DNA from: Juglans regia
Lineage: Eukaryota > Streptophyta > Magnoliopsida > Fagales > Juglandaceae
Assembly: GCF_001411555.2 (NCBI RefSeq)
Contig: NC_049909.1
Span: forward strand, 13,078,686-13,142,685
Direction of reading: 5' to 3'
Length of the DNA: 64,000 nt
Both the position numbers and the translations under genes were made by a program. The notes beneath the pieces are model-generated. The model searched no databases, had not been told where the DNA came from, and saw nothing but the letters and a program-made list of their open reading frames with translations. Shown piece by piece: positions 55,332-64,000 of the stretch (position 1 is its first letter; each line of letters starts with the position of its first letter).

Positions 55332-55860
55332 GTACTTCTCTCCGGTCTGTACCTTTAGCTGTTTACAAGACTCCTGATCTAGTTGAACACATTGACAAAC
55401 TATATATGATTCTGAAATTTCTAGTGCCACTTAATAGATGCAAAAGAAAGATTTCTGCATTGAATTCTAAAAGTGCTAGATTTCAAGAAATTATCTATTT
55501 TACTTTTAATTCGAAGTCGTTTGAGCACTTATTTAAAGTATTCCAGATATAGAAATTAAATAATTATGTATAATTAGTGACCTGATTGCCAAGTAAACAT
55601 GGAATATACAATTATATTTAAAAAGAGATTGTTATAGTTGCTCACCATTGTTAATAACAAGAACAAGTGCTGACACGCTGCCACTGAAATATATCAAATT
55701 GAGACCAAGCATGGTGAAAAGTATTAGTTCCTTGGGTTTCAAGAATATGGAGTTACCTAAGTTACAGGCTAATCAAATAGATTTCCCAGCCCTTCACTAA
55801 TACTCGCTTCTTCTTTTATCTTGTTGAATTTCCTCGTTGAAGAAAGGACACTATTGAAAC
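55332..55860 (+). other. RGLG intron 5, upstream part
   Basis: Begins GTACTTCTCC after ..ATTGCTGATGGGCAG in phase 0. AT-rich, no coding signal. The LINE sequence starts at about 55861. Confidence 0.7.
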
Positions 55861-55868
55861 AGTGAGGG

Positions 55869-56360
55869 TTGACCTGCCCAGTCGCACCCTTGGGTTGCAT
55901 CCATGACCTTGTCACGGCTCGGGAGGAAGCTTCCTTGAACCCCGTGGTCGAAACCCAGGTTATCGAAGCCTCTGCGGTTTTGTTGGAGATGGTAGCTGAG
56001 CCGCTGGCACCCTCTGGGTTGGTTGCTTCTTCGGATCAGGTTGTTTCTTCGGGACTGGAGATGGTAGAAGAGCCCTGTGTCCTCGAAAATGTTGGCTCTT
56101 TGGTTCTGTTTACTGCTAATAGGGATGGGGAGGATGAACCTACTCCACTCTACTCTTTTCATCCCAATGTGTCTGATTGGGTTATCCAGAGAGCGATGGA
56201 CATTAAGCATATGGTAGGAATTTCTTATGGGGATTTTGAAGCTGAATTTATGGCCCTACTTACTGCTGTAGAGGTTGTGAATGCCCAATCCAACTCCGAT
56301 CAATCCTTGGCTTCGGCTAAAAAAAGGGAAAGAGAACTCAAAAGGCTGGTTGGACAATGA
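55869..56360 (+). pseudogene. LINE A ORF1, C-terminal part
   Basis: Ends HPNVSDWVIQRAMDIKHMVG, SYGDFEAEFMALLTAVEVV and SAKKRERELKRLVGQ, parallel to the C-terminus of LINE B ORF1 (HRASDWVLKKVEELHGWVGI, KKERELKRLQC). Start lost by truncation. Confidence 0.8.
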
Positions 56361-57659
56361 AAGAGGATGGAGGTGAGAAGAGCTCTACTCGGGAGCGTGG
56401 TAAGGGGAGGGGTAAAATGATTGTCCCATGAAGCCAAAAATAATATCATGGAATGTGAGGGGGCTGCATGATCCTAATAAGTGGCTCCAAGTTAGAAACT
56501 TATTTCGCCAATGGAAAGGGGACATCATATGTTTACAAGAAATTAAGTTGGAAGTTATTACAAGACAAGTAGTTCGCAGCTTATGGAGAGGACAACATGT
56601 TGGGTGGTCTTACCTATCCTCAAAAGGAGCTTCCGGGGGAGTTCTAATTATGTTTGACACAAGGGTGGTGGAAAGGGTGGAGGAGTGTGTGGGTCATTTC
56701 TCGGTTGCATGCTCTTTTGTTAATCTAGAATATGGCTTCAAATGGGCTTTTGCTGGTGTTTACGGCCCAAATATTGATTCAGAGAGAAGATTTTTGTGGG
56801 AAGAATTGGCGGGAGTCATTAGTTGGTGGGAGCTTCCAAGTTGCATTGGGGGGGACTTTAATATATCTCGCTTTTCAAGCGAAAGGTCAGGAGCTCCTCA
56901 CATCACTCTAGCCATGAGAGATTTTTCTAATTTCATTTCAGAACAGAAGCTCATGGACATTCCACTATCAGGAGGCACGTTTACCTGGTCCAACAACCGT
57001 GATTGTCCATCTTGGTCGAGGATCGATAGATTTTTGCTAACCCCCGATTGGGAGTCACACTTCCCGGATGGAGCTCAAAGAAGATTACCCCGCTTATGTT
57101 CTGATCACTTCCCCATCATTTTGGATTGTGAAGGCATCCAAGGGGGTAGAAGGTATTTTAAATTTGAGCATATGTGGCTTAAAACTGAAGGTTTTGTAGA
57201 TAGGGTCAAACATTGGTGGACTTCCTATAGTTTCCAAGGCTCTCCCAGCTTCATTATGGCAAAAAAGTTGAAAGCGCTGAAATAGGACCTGAAGCAGTGG
57301 AATAAACAAGTTTTTAGCAATGTGTTTTAGCATAAGTGCTCTCTTATGGAGGAACTACAGGGTTTGGAAGGCAAGGAGGAGGCCAGAACCCTTTCTGAAC
57401 TTGATAAAATTCGCAAGAGACGGGTAGTTGCTGATCTTGAAAGGGTTACTTTGATGGAGGAGATTTCATGGAGACAGAAATCAAGGGTACTCTGGCTTAA
57501 GAAGGGGGACAAATGCACGAGATTCTTCTATAGGATGGCTAACTCTCACAGGAGGAATAATGCTATTTTTTTTGATCGGTAAACAAATTTTTATTGATCA
57601 AAAGGGAGACAAAGAGTGTCCAAGTACACGGGACATATACATGAACACGATCACAATGT

Positions 57660-60600
57660 CTAGCTTAGAGATACAAGAAACTCATGAAAAGACCTGCCAT
57701 GAAAATCAATTACAATCGACCAATGGAGTAAAGTATTGAAAAACAAAATTCTAAGCTCCTCCATTGATCTTTCTTGATCTTCAAAGCATCTTGCATTCCG
57801 CTCCCTCCAAATGCACCACCATAGACAAATAGGTAACATCTTCCATATGGATGCAATTTGAGTGTTTCCCCTAATACCTCTCCAAGAGGCTAAAAAATCA
57901 CACACCTTTTCCGGCATCACCCACGCTAATCCCACCCGTGCTAAGACATCTGTCCATAAAGTCATGACAACCTCACAATGTAGTAATAGATGGTCAACGG
58001 ACTCACTACTCTTCTTACACATGTAACACCAATTTATAGCGATAATGCCACGTTTCCTTAGGTTATCTATGGTAAGAATCTTCCCCAAAGATGCTGTCCA
58101 TACAAAAAAAGCTGCCTTTAGAGGTGCCTTTGTCTTCCAAATGCTTTTCCATGGGAATGGAACTGAGTTGTGCAAGTTTAAGGAGTGGTAGAAAGAGCGA
58201 GCTGTGAACACTCCCTTCTTAGATGGACGCCAACATATCTTGTCTTCTCCTTCCCCCAACACACTAGTGGCATACACAAAATCAAAAAAGGCCGAAAGGT
58301 CGTCCATCTCCCAATCTTGTGCATCTCTATGAAAAGTGAGGTTCCATTGGGAAGAGCCATTGGAAGAGATAATCAGATCTGCGATAGAAGCTTCTTTCCT
58401 TCTTGCTAGGCTATAAACTTGTGGATAAACATCCTTGAGCGTCCGATCACCACACCATAAGTCATGCCAAAACTTTACCTTAGATCCGTTGCCGACTTTG
58501 AAGCAAGTAAGTGCTGCATATGTGTCCCACCCTCTTCTAATGTGTTTCCAAAGCCCAACTCCATGAGGTCCACTCACCTCATTAGAACACCACCCTCCCC
58601 AAGATTCCCCGTGCTTCAAAGCAATAACGGTTCGCCACAAGGCCTCCCGTTCTTGGTGATATCTCCATAACCATTTGCCAAGCAAGGCTTGATTGAAAGT
58701 TCTCAAATTCCGTATACCTAAACCTCCTTCTTTGATAGGGGAACAAATTGTGGCCCATTTCACCAAGTGAAATTTAAACTCATCTTTGATCCCTCCCCAT
58801 AGGAAATCCCGTTGAATTTTCTCCAGGCGATGAGCCACCTTAACAGGGAGTGGAAATAAGGAAAGGAAATAAGTTGGTAAGTTAGACAGGGTACTTTTTA
58901 TAGAGTCACCCGGCCCCCTTTAGATAAGTACATCCTCTTCCAACCAGCTAGTTTCCTCTCCATTTTTTCTATAACAACATCCCAAATAGATTTCGATTTG
59001 AACGCCGCACCTAATGGAAGGCCAAGATATATCATGGGCAGCTGAGTTATCTTACCTTCCAAGACGGATGCCAGACTCTCCACGTTGGGTACATGTCCCA
59101 CTGGCACTACCTCTGATTTAGCCAAGTTCACCTTCAAACCTGACACGGCTTCAAAGCATAATAAAAGAGCTCTCAAAGCTTGAATTTGCTCCCGTCTGGT
59201 CTCACAAAAGATTAGTGTATCATCAGCAAACAAAAGGTGAGTGATGTTAAGCAACCCTGACCTTGCCTCTCCCACTGAGAATCCTGATATGAATCCTCCC
59301 TCTACCACCCCTGAAATCATCTTGCTGAAAGCTTCCATTACAAAAACAAAGAGAAGAGGAGAAAGAGGGTCTCCTTGTCGCAAACCTCGGGAGCTCTTAA
59401 AAAAATCTTTGGATGTGCCATTCACCAAAACAGAGAAACAAGGCGTGGAAATACAATGCAGGATCCAAGAACACCATTTAGAGCCAAAACCGCATCTTTC
59501 CAGCATATAAATTAAGAACCTCCAGTTGACGTGATCGTAAGCTTTCTCCATGTCCAACTTACAAAGGAGTCCCGGCTCACCCGATTTAATACGACTCTCC
59601 AGACATTCGTTGGCTATAAGCACCGAGTCAAGGATTTGCCTACCTTGAACAAATGCATTTTGAGGCTTCGAAATCAAGCCTTCCATCACCTTACTCAGTC
59701 TGTTCGCCAATACTTTGGATAAAATTTTGTATAGCCCACCCACCAAACTAATGGGACGAAAATCTTTCACTTCTACAGCACCGGGCTTTTTAGGAATGAG
59801 TGTTAAGAATGTACTATTAAGGCTTCTCTCAAACCGCCCGCTTCTGTGAAATTCATGAAAAACCTCCATAATGTCATCTTTAAGCACATCCCAACATGTC
59901 TGGAAGAAAGCCATGGAGAAGCCATCGGGCCCTGGGGCTTTATCACCCGCCATACCCTTAATCACCGCCCTGACCTCTACCTCATCAAATGGCCTCTCGA
60001 GCCGTTCCGCAACCTGCGGGTCAAGAACATCAAACACCAACCCGTCAAGTCTCGGTCTCCACTCAAATTGTTCCGAAAACAACTTATCATAGTAGTTGAC
60101 AATGTGGTCTGAGATCTCGGTATGGTTGGAAGAGACCGCCCCATCTATCAGCAAAGTATCTATAGTATTGTACCGCCTATGTGAGTTGGCCACTTGGTGA
60201 AAAAACTTGGTACATCTATCCCCTTCCTTTAACCATAAAGCTCGAGATTTCTGACGCCACGATATTTCTTCCAAAAGAGACAACCGTTCAATGTCCGCAA
60301 CCACTTGGGATTTGCGGGCCCGTTCGGTTTCAGTGCAAACCCTCTCCTCTTCCACACCCTCCATATTCTTAAGCTCCTCCATTAGAACAGATTTCTGACT
60401 GTCCACATTACCAAACTCTTGTATATTCCACTCCTTCAGGTCCTTTTTCAAAGACTTTAACTTGCAAGCCATCTTATGGCTAGCATTACCATTAAAATGG
60501 TAAGAGGACCACCATTGTCTTATTCTGTCCAGAAAACCCTCTGACTTCAACCACATGTTCTCAAATTTGAAATACCTTGGGCCTCTTCTGATGCCCCCAC

Positions 60601-61300
60601 AGTTCACAAGAATGGGGAAATGATCTGAATACAACCTGGGAAGTCTCTTCTGAATGAGATTCGGATATTGTGCCTCCCATTCCGGAGAGATTAAAAATCT
60701 ATCTATCCTCGACCAAGATGGGAGTTCTCGGTTGTTAGACCAAGTGAATGAACCACCTGCAAGAGGAATATCTAGTAAATTCTGTTCGGAAATGAAGTTA
60801 GAAAAATCTACCATTGGTGAGTTGAAACCCGATCCACCTGATCTCTCGCTCGGGAAACGGGTGACGTTAAAATCACCTCCAATACACCAAGGTAAGTCCC
60901 ATAAACTGTAAATACCGGCCAACTCATCCCATAGTAGCCTTCGAGACCGGTCAAAATTAGGCCCATAGACGCCTGCAAAAGCCCACTGATAACCATCCCT
61001 TATGTTCTTAAAAGAGCATGCCACCACATAATCCCCCATGCAATCTTCCATTTTTTCCACCACCCTTTTGTTCCACATAACTAGTATGCCCCCGGAAGCT
61101 CCATTTGACGGTAAATACAGCCATCCCACATGCAAACCGCCCCACAAACTCCTAATAGTACGAAGAGAAATAAATGCTAGTTTAGTTTCTTGTAGGCAAA
61201 CAATGTCTACTTTCCAACTACGGAGAAGGGACCTAATAAGTAGTCGTTTATTCACGTCATTGATCCCTCTCACGTTCCAAGATAAGATTTTAGGCTTCAT
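57660..61300 (-). pseudogene. LINE B ORF2: endonuclease / RT / zf-RVT, one frameshift
   Basis: ORF2 probably starts at the Met at 61300 (MKPKILSWNVRGINDVNKRL); an upstream in-frame Met at 61363 would overlap ORF1. Endonuclease has VDIVCLQETKLAF, GGDFNVTRFPSERSG and SDHFPILV. Reverse transcriptase has [52 protein letters not shown] and FADDTLIF (about 59228-59215). The frame ends at a TAA just after GGRVTL (58898) and resumes in another frame with KSTLSNLPTYFLSLFPLPVK, so one base is missing there. It continues through RDFLWGG and a zf-RVT domain (CYMCKKSSESVDHLLLHC) to 57660. No RNase H, unlike LINE C. Confidence 0.9.
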
Positions 61301-61346
61301 TAACAAGAGAGACTTCCCTCCCTTTTGCTCTATCTCTCCCCGAGGT

Positions 61347-62903
61347 TCATTCCTTATTATCATAGTTTATGGAGCATTGTAATCTTTTCAATTCTCTCTC
61401 CTTTTTAGCTGCCGACTTCAGTACCGAGGAGCGACCAGCTTCCATGGCTACTAGGAGAGCCATGAATTGGTCTTCGTAACCTTCACAGGAAATCCCCACC
61501 CAACCATGAAGCTCCTCTACTTTTTTTAGTACCCAATCTGAAGCTCGATGTGCAATATGAGGTGGAAGCATCTGTAAGGGTATCGGGCTACTCATCTCCT
61601 CCTCTTCTCTGCCCCTAGAGTCCCCATAAATGCTCAGCTGACTGGTACCCATCTCCTTTCCACCGACAGAATCTGCTCCCACCAAGATAATGGGTCTTGA
61701 CCCACCCATAACTGAGTCTGGTGCAACCACATCATCGGGGCTCACTGTGTCTGGTTCAGCATGCTCCAAACACATCTTCGGGGCTGTCTGTGTCTGATTC
61801 GAAGGCATAGGCTCGACTACAGTAGCCAGAGCAACTTCACGTATAAGTCCCGAACCTTCTATAACCTTGTCGCTGCTCGCCGACGGCTCCTCTGACATCG
61901 GCGACGAAGTCTGTGCGCCGATGCCCTTCATCGTGACAGTCTGTGCAGCTTTCGGTCCATCGTGAGTACAGAGGCCGTCGTAACTCTCTTCTACTTGCTC
62001 TGGTTCCGTACCCACCGGCGATGCAACGTCCATCGTTGCCTCTGCGACCTTCGTCGGAGTCGATTGTGTCGTTTCCGGCGACGGTGGCTCAGGCCCACTC
62101 GTCGACGGGCCACCTTCGGCCTGCTTCTTCTTCCTCCAGATGGCATCCCGTATCCCCAAGGCCCTTAAGCCCTTCCCTTGGCCCTTAAGCCCACCATCCG
62201 TGTCCCCAAGGCCCACTTGGCAACCCGAGCCCATTCCTTCCAGATTATTATAACTCTCAACGCACCGTATTAACTCCCCTACTCTATTAGTTAGCTCCCC
62301 CAACGATTCCTGCACTTCACGTAACTCCATCAGAATTATTTCTTCTTTCGGTCCCATCATCCCTCTGCCAATACCAACTCCACACTGAGTATCTGCCGAA
62401 AGAGGAGGTAATCCCTTTTGCAAGCCTCCTATCACAGTGCGCTGCACAGCTCGAGGCACCTCCAGAGCCTCCTTGTACGACTTGGATGGCCAAGTTTCCA
62501 CCATCTCAGACGATGGGTTCCTCCCCTGGACAGCTCCTCTGCCCATATCCTTCAACACTGCCACCATCTTCCTCCACCCCATTCCTGCCTTGTCTTCAGG
62601 TATAAGGATGTAGCTCCTGCGCCCTCCCCCCCCATACACAGCCAAAGCCATATATGAGCCACGAGAGTTAGAGCAACGCTGGGCTGTAAGGCCTCTGTCA
62701 CCTTCCCTCCGAGCTGAGTAGTAGCCTTTGTTCTCAGCCTTTAAACAAGCCTCCAGTGAGTTAGCCACCCAACTGATAGTCTCTAAACCCAACCATATGC
62801 AGCTCACTCCTTTCCATCCTTTCTCAGTAATGGATACCCTACCCCCAAGTCTTCTCACCTCAAAAACCTTAGACTCTATAGCTAAACAACTAAAAGAGTT
62901 CAT
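61347..62903 (-). CDS. LINE B ORF1 (518 aa), intact frame
   Basis: The reading frame is open for 518 codons with no lesion. The N-terminal part (VRRLGGRVSITEKGWKG, CIWLGLETISWVANSLEACL) looks like the conserved N-terminal region of some plant LINE ORF1 proteins. The middle is low-complexity (Pro/Ser/Thr/Glu), and the C-terminus (ASDWVLKKVEELHGWVGISC, KKERELKRLQC) is shared with LINE A. I see no CCHC knuckle. Presumed RNA-binding partner of ORF2; role by position and family only. Confidence 0.75.
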   Translation of the reverse strand: MNSFSCLAIESKVFEVRRLGGRVSITEKGWKGVSCIWLGLETISWVANSLEACLKAENKGYYSARREGDRGLTAQRCSNSRGSYMALAVYGGGGRRSYILIPEDKAGMGWRKMVAVLKDMGRGAVQGRNPSSEMVETWPSKSYKEALEVPRAVQRTVIGGLQKGLPPLSADTQCGVGIGRGMMGPKEEIILMELREVQESLGELTNRVGELIRCVESYNNLEGMGSGCQVGLGDTDGGLKGQGKGLRALGIRDAIWRKKKQAEGGPSTSGPEPPSPETTQSTPTKVAEATMDVASPVGTEPEQVEESYDGLCTHDGPKAAQTVTMKGIGAQTSSPMSEEPSASSDKVIEGSGLIREVALATVVEPMPSNQTQTAPKMCLEHAEPDTVSPDDVVAPDSVMGGSRPIILVGADSVGGKEMGTSQLSIYGDSRGREEEEMSSPIPLQMLPPHIAHRASDWVLKKVEELHGWVGISCEGYEDQFMALLVAMEAGRSSVLKSAAKKERELKRLQCSINYDNKE

Positions 62904-64000
62904 TTTACTAACAGATAAACCCCGTCAACAACCTCCAAGCACCATTGACAACAAGAAAAGTCTAAAGCGTACGGAGAGAAAAAAACTAAGAAGGAAACAA
63001 CTATATAATCAAAACATGCTATTGATACACTGATGGTAGATGGGGCAGCTTCTTCGGATTAGATGGTTATCAAAAATCACATTGAACAATATTATCAACA
63101 ACTCTTATCTGAAGAGTATAATTAGAGACCGAGAGTGGATGGTTTGTCTTTTTCCACATTAGACCAGCTGAGTGCAAGGTGGTTAGAAAGGCCATTTATA
63201 GAAGAGGAAGTTGGCAATGTTAGTAGAGGTATGGCAATTGATAAGGCTTCCGGTCTGGATGGGTTTACTTTGGGTTTCTTTCAAGTTTGTTGGGAGGTGG
63301 TCAAGGAATATATTATGCAAGTTTTTCATGAATTTCATTCTAATACTAGATTTGAAAAGAGTCTCAATGCCACTTTTTTAGCACTTATTCCTAAAAAGGT
63401 GGGGTCTAGGGATGTGAGAGACTATCTCCCCATTAGTCTTGTGAATGAGATGTACAAGATTCTATCCAAAGTATTAGCTAATAGACTAAGCTCGGTGGTG
63501 GAAAAACTAATCTCGAAGCCTCAAAATGCTTTTGTCAAAGGTAGACAAATTCTTGACTCGATACTTATAGCAAATGAAGTCTTGGATGACCGATTGAAGT
63601 CTAGAGAACCCGGGCTACTTTGTAAGTTAGACATGGAGAAAGCATATGATTCTGTTAACTGGAAGTTCCTTCTTTACTTACTTGGAAGATGTGGTTTTGG
63701 AAGGAAATGGAAGAAATGGGTAGAATTTTGTATCTCTTCTGCGCGTTTCTCTATCTTGGTAAATGGATCACCAGTGGGTTTCTTCAACTCTTCTCGTGGC
63801 TTGACACAGGGAGATCCGCTTTCTCCCATCTTTTTCTTATTTGTCATGGAAGCTCTCAACAAGATGATTGAGGGCCTGGTGGATGGTGGGTTACTCCATG
63901 GTTTTTCGGTGGGGAATGGCGTTCTCAACATTTCTCACTTGTTATTTGCCGATGACACGCTTATCTTTTGTGGTGCACACCTTGGTCAAATCCAAGACTT

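Larger units (their letters stand above)
57568..63015 (-). mobile_element. LINE B, nearly full-length L1-type element nested in LINE A
   Basis: About 5.45 kb on the minus strand. The 3' end at 57568 has a short A-tail (T-run on plus) after a 3' UTR with TTGATCAATAAAAATTTGTT. The 5' end is at 63015. ATGCTATT is repeated at 57560-57567 and 63016-63023; a few further bases match imperfectly. ORF1 is intact and ORF2 has a single frameshift, so it is younger than LINE A. Confidence 0.92.
55861..64000 (+). mobile_element. LINE A, 5'-truncated L1-type element in RGLG intron 5 (continues past window)
   Basis: LINE A occupies about 55861-57567 and 63016 to the window end; the middle is LINE B. It begins within ORF1, so it is 5'-truncated. 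Its ORF2 is interrupted after NSHRRNNAI and resumes DTLMVDG, exactly where LINE B's own ORF2 reads NSHRRYNTIDTLLIDG. The two LINEs are of the same family in opposite orientation. Confidence 0.9.
56428..64000 (+). pseudogene. LINE A ORF2 (endonuclease and RT), broken and split by LINE B
   Basis: 56428-57567: endonuclease starting MKPKIISWNVRGLHDPNKW, with DIICLQEIKLE, GGDFNISRFSSERSG and SDHFPIIL. Stops at 57283 (TAG) and 57328 (TAG). 63016-64000: the linker, then reverse transcriptase with [54 protein letters not shown] and FADDTLIF, running off the end. Stops near 63058 and 63119. Not functional. Confidence 0.88.

Noticed and set aside
1..64000. tRNA, rRNA, CRISPR arrays or prokaryote-type defence systems
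   Set aside because: No cloverleaf with conserved boxes, no rRNA-like sequence and no spaced identical repeats were found; the DNA is eukaryotic.

Overview
The window looks like nuclear DNA of a woody flowering plant. It is AT-rich, has GT-AG introns, plant-type P450 and RGLG genes, and is dense in hAT, Ty1/copia, Ty3/gypsy, Helitron and plant L1-type LINE sequence. Many short repeats of the type '...GTTTGGATGTTGAGATGAG...' resemble repeats I associate with walnut/hickory relatives (Juglandaceae, Fagales). That placement is an inference from memory, not a search result.

Layout. 1-3953: 3' part of a decayed hAT transposon, inserted into the integrase region of a decayed copia element on the minus strand (3954-6424). 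6694-6965: C-terminal relic of a cytochrome P450. 8136-11095: an intact two-exon CYP71-type P450 gene. 11691-16092: exon 1 of a cyclase-associated protein (CAP1-like) pseudogene, split by a gypsy element with perfect 5-bp target duplication. 16.1-22.8 kb: repeats, a LINE remnant and a tandem duplication of about 1.7 kb. 22809-25183: a second intact CYP71-type P450, paralogous to the first. 26423-31493: a non-autonomous Helitron on the minus strand with gene-like pieces inside. 32.2-38.5 kb: a nearly full-length LINE (minus). 39.2-46.7 kb: shredded P450 remnants broken by a copia element, a gypsy deletion derivative and MITEs. 46.7-52.9 kb: two solo LTRs and a retroposon with a 17-bp target duplication. 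53.0 kb onward: the 5' half of an RGLG-type E3 ubiquitin ligase gene (vWA/copine domain), whose fifth coding intron contains a LINE (plus strand) that itself carries a second, nearly intact LINE (minus strand) and runs off the window.

The host genes that look functional are the two P450s and RGLG. The P450s probably arose from one local duplication: coding sequence, intron position and 3' flank all match. At least three further P450 relics show that this was once a larger cluster. Everything else is mobile DNA at different stages of decay. The nested insertions give a relative history: copia before hAT, CAP1 duplication before gypsy, LINE-A before LINE-B.

I found no convincing tRNA, rRNA, CRISPR array or bacterial-type system. 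The most interesting items are the Helitron with exon-like and promoter-like cargo, the several clean nested insertions, the RGLG intron loaded with LINEs, and the divergence of the two P450 paralogues at substrate-recognition positions.
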